This document shows positions 17,269-24,380 of a stretch of DNA of 64,000 nucleotides, piece by piece. The position numbers and the translations under genes were made by a program. The stretch covers positions 7,599 to 71,598 of the forward strand of contig DATBZX010000294.1 in NCBI GenBank assembly GCA_036512955.1. Reading direction: 5' to 3'. This DNA comes from DASRAA01 sp036512955 (GTDB lineage Bacteria; Acidobacteriota; Terriglobia; Terriglobales; Acidobacteriaceae). Under the pieces are notes generated by a model. It did no database searches and had not been told where the DNA came from. It saw only the letters and a program-made list of their open reading frames with translations. How positions within the stretch are numbered: the first letter of the stretch is position 1; the number at the start of each line of letters is the position of its first letter.

Positions 17269-18651
17269 ATGGCACAACTGACTGAGATAAAAACGAGTAC
17301 CCCGACCCTGCTGCGCGAGTTGGGAGTGAGCCAGGCAAGCGCAATTGTGGTGGGCACCATCATCGGCAGCGGGATATTCCTTGTTCCAGCGGAGATGATG
17401 CAGGCGGTCGGCTCGGCGCATTTGGTTTATCTGGCGTGGATTGTCGGCGGCGCGCTGTCGATGGCCGGGGCGATTACCTACGCCGAGCTGGGCGCGATGA
17501 AGCCGCAGGCCGGTGGCGAATATGTGTACATTCGCGATGCCTACGGAGAACTGCCGGCGTTTCTTTACGGCTGGACGTGGTTCGCCATCGCCAAGCCTGG
17601 ATCGATCGCGACCATTGCCACGGGAATCGTGCGCATTCTCGGAACATTTCCTGCGCTGGCCTTCTTCAATGATGCGGCAGTACGGACGCCGTTCGTTATC
17701 AGCTACGGGCACCTGGTCGCTATCGCCGCTGCTGCCCTGATCACTTGGCTGAACTACATCGGGGTGAAACGTGCGGGCGAATTCCAACTGGTCTTCACGG
17801 TGCTGAAAGTGGTGATGATCGCCTGCGTCGGAGTGATCGGATTCACCGCAGCCAGCGGCACGTGGCGAAATTTCGGCACTTATTTTGCCGGCGCGACGGG
17901 AGGCGTTGCGGGCTTCATGGCGGCGCTGGTGGCCGCTCTGTGGGCGTATGACGGATGGAACGATCTGAACATGGTGAGTGGCGAGATCCGCCGTCCCGAG
18001 CGCACCATCCCGATTGCATTGATCGCAGGTGTGGGCATCGTGGCCGTTCTCTACATGCTGACGAATGCCGCGGTGCAGTATGTCCTGCCGGCAGCCAGCA
18101 TCGCGGCCTCGCCGCGTCCAGCGTCGGAGGCAACGGCGATCGCGGTCGGGCTCTGGGGAGCGGCAATCGTGTCTGCCGGCATGGCGCTGTCGATGCTGGT
18201 CACGCTGAATGGAACCATCATGAGCGGCGCCCGCATTCCTTACGCCATGGCGCGCGACGGGTACTTTTTCAAGGCCATGGCCGACGTGCATCCCCGCTTT
18301 CATACACCGTCGGTCGCGCTGGTCGTGCAGTTGGTGTTGTCGGTGCTCCTGTTGTTGTTCGCGGGCAGCTTTCGAGCGCTGTTTTCCCTGACGATTTTTT
18401 CGGAATGGCTCTTTTACATGATCGCCGCCAGTACCGTGTTTGTGCTGCGCTGGAAGGAACCCAATGCGCCACGTCCGTATCGCACCTGGGGATATCCGGT
18501 GGTTCCAGCGGTGTTCGTGCTGGTTGCGGCCGTGCTGCTGTACTACACGTTCCAGGAGAACCTGCGAAACTCGATATGGGGTTGCGGGCTGATAGTGTCC
18601 GGCATCCCGGTCTTCTTGTGGTTCGCGCGGAAGCGGGCGCAAGCGGAGTAG
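17269..18651 (+). CDS. APC-superfamily amino acid permease (LAT/SteT-like)
   Basis: A 460-residue transporter with ~12 membrane helices. The N-terminal ASAIVVGTIIGSGIFLVP holds the unwound-helix GxG(I/V) motif of APC transporters, followed by GGALSMAGAITYAELGAMKP and GGEYVYIRDAYG. The order and the ~460-residue length match SteT and L-type amino acid exchangers rather than APC members with longer tails. Substrate is probably a neutral amino acid by exchange or proton symport. The gene diverges from RIC; I see no regulator beside it. Confidence 0.9.
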   Translation: MAQLTEIKTSTPTLLRELGVSQASAIVVGTIIGSGIFLVPAEMMQAVGSAHLVYLAWIVGGALSMAGAITYAELGAMKPQAGGEYVYIRDAYGELPAFLYGWTWFAIAKPGSIATIATGIVRILGTFPALAFFNDAAVRTPFVISYGHLVAIAAAALITWLNYIGVKRAGEFQLVFTVLKVVMIACVGVIGFTAASGTWRNFGTYFAGATGGVAGFMAALVAALWAYDGWNDLNMVSGEIRRPERTIPIALIAGVGIVAVLYMLTNAAVQYVLPAASIAASPRPASEATAIAVGLWGAAIVSAGMALSMLVTLNGTIMSGARIPYAMARDGYFFKAMADVHPRFHTPSVALVVQLVLSVLLLLFAGSFRALFSLTIFSEWLFYMIAASTVFVLRWKEPNAPRPYRTWGYPVVPAVFVLVAAVLLYYTFQENLRNSIWGCGLIVSGIPVFLWFARKRAQAE

Positions 18652-18657
18652 GCATTG

Positions 18658-19110
18658 TTACGGGGTACCCCCCTCCCCTAGCCTTCTTGTGTTTTCAGGT
18701 ACTTGTGAGGGGTTTTCGTTACAGCTTTGGGAAAACAAAGGCTTTAGTGGTACGTAATAGAAAACATTGGGGTTACTGGTGCGGTGCGGACGGGTGGCTG
18801 GCTCGGCGGGGAGGGCGGCGGCGGTGAGATCCATGGCCCAGAGCAACATTCGGGCGGTGGCGAAGTCGACGCTGCCGGTGTTCACGACGCGGAGGACTTC
18901 GGCGCGGTTCAAGGCGAGGTCGAGCCGGGTCGTGGGTACGCAAAGCCGAGGGATGCAGGCGAGGCGGCGGGCGCGGGCCAGGTTGTGGAGGCGGGTGCGG
19001 GCGTCGAGATGATGGCGGCAGCAGGCACGTCCGCTGACGGCGGGGCCTTGGCAGTGGTGGCCGTCGGAAAGAGTGTGGCGGCAAAGACGGATGATCAGGT
19101 GCGAGTTCAT
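18658..19110 (-). CDS. Small Cys/His-rich protein of a lineage-specific family
   Basis: A 150-residue protein whose N-terminal ~55 residues are built of Cys and His in a zinc-knuckle-like pattern (CRHTL...HHCQGPAVSGRACCRHHLDAR), then a helical Arg-rich stretch (LHNLARARRLACIPRL) and a Pro-rich tail. I recall closely similar predicted proteins scattered through acidobacterial genomes as hypotheticals; that is memory, not a search. It converges on the permease with 6 bp between stops. The C-terminal codons run into a C-rich stretch, so the 3' end may be part of a dispersed repeat. Zinc or nucleic-acid binding is a guess. Confidence 0.6.
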   Translation of the reverse strand: MNSHLIIRLCRHTLSDGHHCQGPAVSGRACCRHHLDARTRLHNLARARRLACIPRLCVPTTRLDLALNRAEVLRVVNTGSVDFATARMLLWAMDLTAAALPAEPATRPHRTSNPNVFYYVPLKPLFSQSCNENPSQVPENTRRLGEGGTP

Positions 19111-19527
19111 AAAGACCTCCGCAGGGTCATTTGGTCAGGGTAGGCGATGGTGGGGATGGAGTGAAGGCGAAAAGTAGAGGTTGACGTTACGAGGGTAACC
19201 AGATTTCCCGAAATGGGACGAATGCGGGAGCTCGGGCTGAAGCCCTCGTCGGCATCTGTCGTCCCCGCAGGGACTCCCCATCTATAAAACGAGCTTTCCC
19301 AGCGTTGAAACGGTGGGCTTTCTTATGCCGTCCCGCCGGGCGGGACGGGAGTGTCGCGGGTACGGGGGCGATTGGTGTCCCTGGGCTGCATCGCCCACCC
19401 CTTCGACTTCGCTCAGAGCAGGCTCTGTCGCTGCGCGACAAGGGTGGGGCACCTGGCGGCTGGTAGTTATTGCGCTTTTCCCCGGGGTTCTCCTGTGTCT
19501 TTTTTGAGGCCGTGCTACCATGCCGCC
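19111..19527. repeat. Intergenic repeat region with palindromes
   Basis: No convincing gene. The sequence holds REP-like palindromes: GTCCCCGCAGGGAC-type near 19260-19274, a 'CCCAGCGTTGAAACGGTGGGCTT' type segment split over 19287-19321, and CGTCCCGCC-G-GGCGGGACG (9-bp arms) at 19329-19347. At 19388-19452 a larger imperfect inverted repeat runs from GCCCACCCCTTCGACTT to GACAAGGGTGGGGC. The same building blocks recur at ~24.05-24.33 kb and ~42.4-42.5 kb. Confidence 0.6.
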
Positions 19528-19638
19528 GTGTTCAATTTTGGCAAACCGAAAACAGTTGGCGACTGGATGGTTCATGTCGCGGGTGCCGTGGTCGCATTAC
19601 TCCTCGTATGGTGGATGCTGCGGAGCTATGTTCTGTAA
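19528..19638 (+). CDS. 36-residue single-TM microprotein (candidate)
   Basis: From a GTG at 19528 the frame encodes a 36-residue peptide: a short polar N-terminus (MFNFGKPKTVGDW), one hydrophobic helix (VHVAGAVVALLLVWWML) and RSYVL at the end. The composition is that of a genuine membrane peptide, and an amphipathic Lys/Asp start before a Trp-capped TM helix is unlikely by chance. Against it: the ribosome site is weak and the frame stays open upstream. Function unknown. Confidence 0.4.
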   Translation: MFNFGKPKTVGDWMVHVAGAVVALLLVWWMLRSYVL

Positions 19639-20224
19639 TCCCCGCTTGCTTGAATAACGAAATAACGATTTCGTCCTTTCCGGTTGTGTTGCTCTTTTGC
19701 CACTGTTACCCGTGCTGAAAGCTGTACGCCCGCTACCCATAGTTGGCGATAAATCGCCATGGCATAGGCAATCCGGCTGCGCGTCGCCGTTCGGGATTAC
19801 GGGTTGGCAAGTTGCCGTCTCGCGAGTGATCCCGGCCGCTGTTCCGTTTCGTGATTGGCTACGATATGGCCAGATCAGGCCAGCAATCACTAAGTGGCCC
19901 GACTGGCGCTACAGATGAGCTTCCTGCAAGCCGACTTCCCGTTACTGAATCCGCTCGGTGGCCACCTGGATTACTTCCGGATCGCCGACTACCGGATACC
20001 AATATGGACAATTTCCCCGCTTCGGGTGGGCGATTCAGAAAGTTGTTAGTGCAAAACTCGGAAACCTTTAACTCTAAAGGGCTTACGATTGATTGGCAAA
20101 TTTCGCCAGTGATGGTTACAGCGCCTAACGGAAGGATATCGTTTTGCACCCCCTGTTTTGCACCCCTCGACAAACATCGCCCGAGCAGGTAGCCTACCTC
20201 TCTACAGGCAGATCGGAGGACTGG
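19639..20224. other. Intergenic region left of the radical SAM cassette
   Basis: About 590 bp without a supported gene. It contains a near-perfect 16-bp palindrome at 19744-19759 (TGGCGAT-AA-ATCGCCA) and several short elements (TCGGGATT...GGCAA...GCC, AATCGCCAT) that recur at 22960-23110 on the other side of the cassette. The last ~180 bp are AT-richer and should carry the cassette promoter. A GGAGG site at 20215-20219 belongs to the radical SAM gene. Confidence 0.5.
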
Positions 20225-21046
20225 ATGAAACAGGTTGTTGAGCGCCGTCGTCCCAGACCAACCGCTGAGGTAATGTCAACCGTCTGCTTCCGCGTCACGC
20301 GTGCCTGCAATCTTGGTTGTTCTTATTGTCAGGCGCCTCCGAATCAGCGACAGCTCCCGTATTCTCAACTTGTCGAATCATTAGCATTTCTCGCTAAACG
20401 CGGAGCCCAGCGCATCAAATTCACCGGCGGTGAGCCGTTCGTCCATCATCAACTCCTTCCTCTAATTTTCGAATGCCGAAAGAAAGGGATGGAGCCTACG
20501 ATCGTGACCAATGGCACACTGCTTACCGAAGCTCACCTAGAGGCGCTGCGAGCAGCGATAGCGCGGGTCAAAATATCCCTCCATGGTCCTCGGGAAAGAC
20601 ACGATAGTCTGCAAGGCAGACCTGTCTACGACACGATCCTCGCGAATGCAAGGAAGTTGATCTCTGCTGGCATCGAAACCAGCGTGCACACGTTACTTCA
20701 TCGAGAGTATGAACTCGACTTGCGGAAGTGGATTGAATTTCTTGCCAGCGAAGAGGTACACAAGGTGAGTTTTATGACCTTCGTTCCTCGCGGACGCGGC
20801 CGAGAATTGGAAGAGCGCTGGGCTTTTAACGATGAGGAACTGGAAGAACTATCGCAACATATTGCCGAGTTGACCGAATTCTACCGGGAGCAAATCACAG
20901 TTCGTTTCCTTGATTTTGCGCGGCAACCCTATCTCGTGTTCGAGACTGACGGTCGATTTGTTTGGGAGGTCGGACCGGAGACGCTCGACGCACAATTACA
21001 AGATTCAGATCAGCTCTATCCTCTGAACAAGATCCGCGGGCTATAG
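20225..21046 (+). CDS. Compact stand-alone radical SAM enzyme (MoaA/PqqE-like core)
   Basis: A 273-residue radical SAM protein; the ATG at 20225 is chosen for its GGAGG site 5 nt upstream. The cluster motif is RACNLGCSYCQ (C28, C32, C35, CxxxCxxC), followed by the GGE motif RIKFTGGEPFVHH, TIVTNGTLLTE and KISLHGPRERHDSLQG, the usual strand signatures of the partial TIM barrel. There is no C-terminal Cys cluster, so no auxiliary Fe-S centre as in SPASM enzymes or MoaA. It is also shorter than MoaA. The C-terminal part ends in YLVFETDGRFVWEVG. Substrate unknown. A membrane GAF-like gene and a nucleoside-kinase-like gene follow on the same strand, so a nucleoside or nucleotide substrate is a reasonable inference. 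Confidence 0.85.
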   Translation: MKQVVERRRPRPTAEVMSTVCFRVTRACNLGCSYCQAPPNQRQLPYSQLVESLAFLAKRGAQRIKFTGGEPFVHHQLLPLIFECRKKGMEPTIVTNGTLLTEAHLEALRAAIARVKISLHGPRERHDSLQGRPVYDTILANARKLISAGIETSVHTLLHREYELDLRKWIEFLASEEVHKVSFMTFVPRGRGRELEERWAFNDEELEELSQHIAELTEFYREQITVRFLDFARQPYLVFETDGRFVWEVGPETLDAQLQDSDQLYPLNKIRGL

Positions 21047-21183
21047 TCTCCAACTACTCAATCCGTGAGTCGGTGTCGATCCAATGGACTGATTTCAACT
21101 GGTGACGGAACTTTGTCTTGTACCCCGTGCGTTGAAGAGTGATCCTTGCAGCGCGTTGGAGTTAATCGAGGACGTGCACTGCC

Positions 21184-21951
21184 ATGAGAAGAGTGGGAAA
21201 AGCCGGTTTTGCTGACATTCTGCTTCCCCTTGCGACCTCGATCATCACTGCTGTTTTCGTAGGCATACTGTCCAACATACTATTCACGGGCGAGAAGTTT
21301 TTTGTGGCGCTCGGTCGGCTAGGGCTCTGGAATTTACTACTGCCTTTGTGGCTTATTCTGGTTGTGCTGAGTGTTACGCGCACTCGCAAGTCCCGGAAAG
21401 ATGTAGATGTAGCGGTTGCCGATATCCGAGCAAGGTTCAGTGAATTGCTCCTCTATACCGTCAATCACTTGCTTGAGCTATCGGCCGAAGCCTTCGTCTA
21501 TTCCAGCAAAAGTGCGAGACTGAACATACATTTGTTTTTTCGTGGCGAGGTTGAGGGGAAGGAAGCACTTATTAAGGACAGACGATTCTTTTTCGAACAA
21601 GAGAAGCTTCCCGGAAATTATTCGATGGATTGCGCGTTTCCCGCTGAAGATGAACTCGTGATTTGTAACTCTTTCAATCGGGATAATCTCATTTACCAAG
21701 AGCTTCCGGCAACGCATGTCACCAAGTACAATGAGAGGATCGTTGACCGAGTAGACCCGGCAGTTGCGTGGGTTCTTGCCTGCCCATTGCATGTGCAAGG
21801 ACGAAAACCACTCGGCGTCATTTGTTGCTTTGGTAGCAAATTGTTGTTCTCCGATGTAGCTGAGAGAAACGCCTTTGAGAGTGTGATTTTGCAGATTAGC
21901 GAAGTGATTGTTCAGCTTAAAGAGTTTGAAGCAGCGGGGTCGGCGGCATAA
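21184..21951 (+). CDS. Two-TM membrane protein with cytoplasmic GAF-like domain
   Basis: A 255-residue protein. Two hydrophobic helices (~residues 9-32 and 44-62) are joined by a short loop and followed by a basic stretch (RTRKSRKD), so the rest should be cytoplasmic. Residues ~85-245 have GAF-like organisation: a helix (DIRARFSELLLYTVNHLLELSA), strands, then VAWVLACPLHVQGRKPLGVICCFG, the typical penultimate GAF hairpin, and a closing helix with FESVILQISEVIVQL. No output domain (kinase, cyclase or HTH) is attached. It sits 137 bp after the radical SAM gene and 28 bp before the kinase-like gene. Likely role: ligand sensing or membrane anchoring for the neighbouring enzymes (inference). Confidence 0.65.
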   Translation: MRRVGKAGFADILLPLATSIITAVFVGILSNILFTGEKFFVALGRLGLWNLLLPLWLILVVLSVTRTRKSRKDVDVAVADIRARFSELLLYTVNHLLELSAEAFVYSSKSARLNIHLFFRGEVEGKEALIKDRRFFFEQEKLPGNYSMDCAFPAEDELVICNSFNRDNLIYQELPATHVTKYNERIVDRVDPAVAWVLACPLHVQGRKPLGVICCFGSKLLFSDVAERNAFESVILQISEVIVQLKEFEAAGSAA

Positions 21952-21979
21952 GATCAGGCTATCGGTTTCGGAGTATGCG

Positions 21980-22627
21980 ATGAGTTTTATCCTTGGATTG
22001 GCAGGTCCTACTGGGTCTGGCAAATCAACGCTTGCGCGATTGTTGGCGACCCACCCCAATGTGGGACTGGTTCCTGAGCCCCTGCCTCTGGCTGGATTGG
22101 AACAGTCTGCACTGTCAACGAGAGAATTCGGTGAGATCTTGCAAGAGCAGGTCCTCTCGACGAAGCTTGCGGATGTGTTGAACGTCAAACACTACAAAAC
22201 GGTTGTTATCGACAGAATTGTTCAAGAGGATCGGGAGGTCTTTCTGCAGTTGCACTTGAGATTAGGCTTTCTTACGCCGCCTCAAGTAGAGAAGCTTTCG
22301 GAGCGGGCGTCCGAGGCAGAGAGGTTGATTGGAATGCCGCAGGCTGTCGTGCTTCTGAAAGCAGATTCAACGGTGCTGCGAGAACGTATGATTCGGGATG
22401 GAAGGCCTGCTTGGCTGGTGGAGAGTCTCTATATTCAGCTAGATCTCTATTCCCACTTCGAACGGCGACTGGATGTACCTCATCTCATTGTCGATACGAC
22501 GGACGTAACATGTGAGAAACTGACCTCCCTCGCGGATTGGATCCTCGAGACAGTGCGGGATGCGGCGACTGGGCATTACGCTACAATCCAAGAGTTCAAG
22601 GCAACGTGGGAACCTCCCTGCAAGTAG
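21980..22627 (+). CDS. P-loop kinase of the deoxynucleoside kinase type
   Basis: A 215-residue P-loop protein; the ATG at 21980 follows a GGAG site by 7 nt. Walker A is LAGPTGSGKSTLARLL at ~6-21. The order of later motifs matches bacterial deoxynucleoside kinases: EPLPLAG (where dNKs have their substrate Glu), VVIDRIVQEDREVF (dNK consensus DRSIxEDxxxF, with Ser replaced by Ile here), AVVLLKADSTVLRERMIRDGRPAW (LID Arg) and HLIVDTTD. It therefore probably phosphorylates a nucleoside or a modified nucleoside. The DRS change and the radical SAM and GAF-like neighbours set it apart from housekeeping dGK/dAK. Codon use is more AT-rich than in the core genes around it. Confidence 0.75.
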   Translation: MSFILGLAGPTGSGKSTLARLLATHPNVGLVPEPLPLAGLEQSALSTREFGEILQEQVLSTKLADVLNVKHYKTVVIDRIVQEDREVFLQLHLRLGFLTPPQVEKLSERASEAERLIGMPQAVVLLKADSTVLRERMIRDGRPAWLVESLYIQLDLYSHFERRLDVPHLIVDTTDVTCEKLTSLADWILETVRDAATGHYATIQEFKATWEPPCK

Positions 22628-23118
22628 ACCTTCACACCAACGGCCCAAGTGTTGGGAAAGGCCATTACCCGGATTTAGTGTTCTTCTTGTAGAGGAATTC
22701 GAGAGGCAATCCGGCGGACAAGGATCGCCTCGTTGATGGCCGTCGAGCTACCACGTTGCAAAAGAACGCCCGCTCGCGATCGTCCTTCTGCTGTCTGTCC
22801 AGAAGGACCACAGTGATTAACATCTCATAGCCTCCGTTTCGAGCCGCCAGTCGACACCAAGAGCAATCTGCTTTCAACAGAATACCTGGTGAAAAGGTGA
22901 AAACCACAGGATCATCTTCTATATACCTCCTCGCCAGCAGCTAAGGGGCGAGTGACGGCAAACCGGAAGTTCTCTTTTTGTCAGTCGGGATTCGTACCGG
23001 CAAACGCCCTTCTGGCAAGCACCGAACTGTTTCTGAGCGGGTCGCGACTAAAGTGACGCGATCACGAGTGATGAATCGCCATCTGGCAAGTAATCTGGCC
23101 CTGTTTCCGTTGCGCCGG
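22628..23118. other. Intergenic region right of the cassette
   Basis: About 490 bp. At 22665-22907 the minus strand is open for 80 residues, but it has no ribosome site and unusual composition; I treat it as non-coding or a remnant, though the translated phrase VARRPSTRRSLSAGLPLEFL looks familiar from hypothetical proteins and may mark a dispersed conserved sequence. At 22960-23110 there are short elements (TCGGGATTCGTACCGGCAA, GATGAATCGCCATCTGGCAAG) that resemble those at 19740-19830 on the left side. Confidence 0.45.
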
Positions 23119-23499
23119 TTACTGCGCCAGCAGGGCAACTCCGCCGGCGATGCAGAGGGCGGCCATCCAGCGGCGGCGATCGACGTTCTCTTTGAGGTAG
23201 ATGTGAGCCACGAGGGCGTTGGCGAGGAAGGTGAGCGACGCTGACGCCGGGCCGACGATGCTCACGTCACCCCACGACAGGGTGACGAGCAGGCAGAAGA
23301 AACCTACGGCCATGAATGCGAGGCCGATCATGAAGCGGGTGTTGGTGGTGACGCGGCGAATGACTGCCCCCAGGCCTTCCGACTTGCGAACCAGTCCCAG
23401 GTCACCGATTTCCTTCATGGCGCGGGACTGCAAAATGTCGCCCACGGTCGAGGCGATGACAACAGCGGCGATGCCACCCCATACGGCGAGGTGGTTCAC
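23119..23499 (-). CDS. EamA/SMR-like half transporter, second of a pair
   Basis: A 126-residue protein with four hydrophobic helices and almost no loops, the size of an SMR or half-EamA unit. The third and fourth helices carry LLVTLSWGDVSIVGPASASLTFLANALVAHIYLKE, the EamA pattern with the conserved PxxxxL and KE end. Its GTG start overlaps the stop of the preceding gene (GTGA), so the two are translationally coupled and probably form a heterodimer. Substrate unknown; drug, lipid-linked sugar or metabolite export are all possible. Confidence 0.8.
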   Translation of the reverse strand: MNHLAVWGGIAAVVIASTVGDILQSRAMKEIGDLGLVRKSEGLGAVIRRVTTNTRFMIGLAFMAVGFFCLLVTLSWGDVSIVGPASASLTFLANALVAHIYLKENVDRRRWMAALCIAGGVALLAQ

Positions 23500-23957
23500 G
23501 GCTCAACTCCTGAGTCAGCCGCCTCGCCCAAAGCGCCAACCGGGCCATATACGGTCTCGATGCGATTGTGGCGGTGCGCGCCGGGAGTTGCCTCGGGACC
23601 ACTCGCCACGAAGCCGACTCCGGTGACGATGAGGGCGACGCCGAGCCACCGCCAGACGGTGACATGCTCGTGCAGGAAAAACTTCGCGAGCAGCACCATC
23701 AGGATATAGCTGAGCGAGGTGGCGGGAAGCACATAGGTCAGATCGGCCCAGGAGAGGGCGGAGAGATAGCTTACGAAGAAGCCAATGAGGAGGAGAATGC
23801 CGAGGCCGACCCAAGGGTTGAGCAGCGCGGTGTACAGAGTTGGAAGATTCGCCAGCGTGACCGCGCCAAAAGCCTTCATGCCGCGGGCGAGCGAGACGTC
23901 GCCGCAGGCAGCGCAGACGATGACGACCAAGAGGACGAGATATTTGCGGATGGTCAA
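23496..23957 (-). CDS. EamA/SMR-like half transporter, first of a pair
   Basis: From a TTG at 23957 this encodes 153 residues: four hydrophobic helices followed by a ~30-residue hydrophilic tail. The helix 3-4 region reads LSALSWADLTYVLPATSLSYILMVLLAKFFLHE, the same EamA pattern as its partner. Longer open frame exists upstream but is polar and overlaps a repeat region, so I prefer the short form; the start is uncertain. GACGDVSLARGMK in helix 1 parallels STVGDILQSRAMK in the partner, so the two genes look like an ancient duplication. Confidence 0.75.
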   Translation of the reverse strand: MTIRKYLVLLVVIVCAACGDVSLARGMKAFGAVTLANLPTLYTALLNPWVGLGILLLIGFFVSYLSALSWADLTYVLPATSLSYILMVLLAKFFLHEHVTVWRWLGVALIVTGVGFVASGPEATPGAHRHNRIETVYGPVGALGEAADSGVEP

Positions 23958-23989
23958 AGTGATGTTCCGAAACGAAAATTGAATTTCGT

Positions 23990-24333
23990 CGAAGGGTAAA
24001 CCCCGTCGTCCGTGCAAAGCGCAGGGGAATGGAAGATGCTCGAAAGCAGGGGAACCATCTGTCGTCCCTGCCGGGACTCGATCGGTCACTCTTCAGCTTA
24101 TCCAGCGCTGAAGCGCTGGGCTATGATCTGTCGTCCCTCCGGGACTGTGCCATAGCTGGTGTCGCCGCTACGCGGCTCGAACATTTTCCCACTTTGACCG
24201 CGGGCTTACGCCCGCGTCTAACACAGATGTCGCCGCTGAGCGGCTCAGGCCAGCCGAGATTCAGTCATTTATTCCACCGTACTTGTTCCAATCGAGCTAT
24301 GACACCGACCCCTCCGGGACTGTGCTGTCGCGG
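23990..24333. repeat. REP-like palindromic repeat cluster
   Basis: No gene is supported. Several GTCC-C..G-GGAC units lie at about 24061-24077, 24132-24146 and 24310-24320. CCAGCGCTGAAGCGCTGG, a palindrome with a 2-bp offset centre, is at 24101-24118 followed by GCTATGATCTGTCGTCCC. Further hairpins are GCGGGCTTACGCCCGC near 24200 and GCCGCTGAGCGGC near 24232. The unit order (GTCC..GGAC, then CAGC..GCTGGGCTAT) is the same as at 19.3 and 42.4 kb. Confidence 0.65.
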
Positions 24334-24370
24334 AAAAACCCCGCTCAAGCTACGTGTCGCTTGAACGGGG
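24334..24370 (-). terminator. Terminator of hpnJ
   Basis: Read on the minus strand: a 12-bp stem with one mismatch (CCCCGTTCAAGC against GCTTGAGCGGGG), an 8-nt loop and TTTTT immediately after. It lies 10 bp past the hpnJ stop codon. Confidence 0.88.
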
Positions 24371-24380
24371 CACCCGTGAA

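Noticed and set aside
17020..18642. A 540-codon open frame antisense to the amino-acid permease
   Set aside because: Its product is a low-quality Arg/His/Asp-rich sequence with no domain, while the opposite strand encodes a full APC transporter with all expected helices; it is a GC-driven shadow frame.
20225..21046. Calling the radical SAM protein a prokaryotic viperin
   Set aside because: It has the CxxxCxxC core and a kinase-like neighbour, but ISLHGPRERHDSLQG-type motifs are those of MoaA/PqqE-like enzymes and the viperin C-terminal pattern is not seen.
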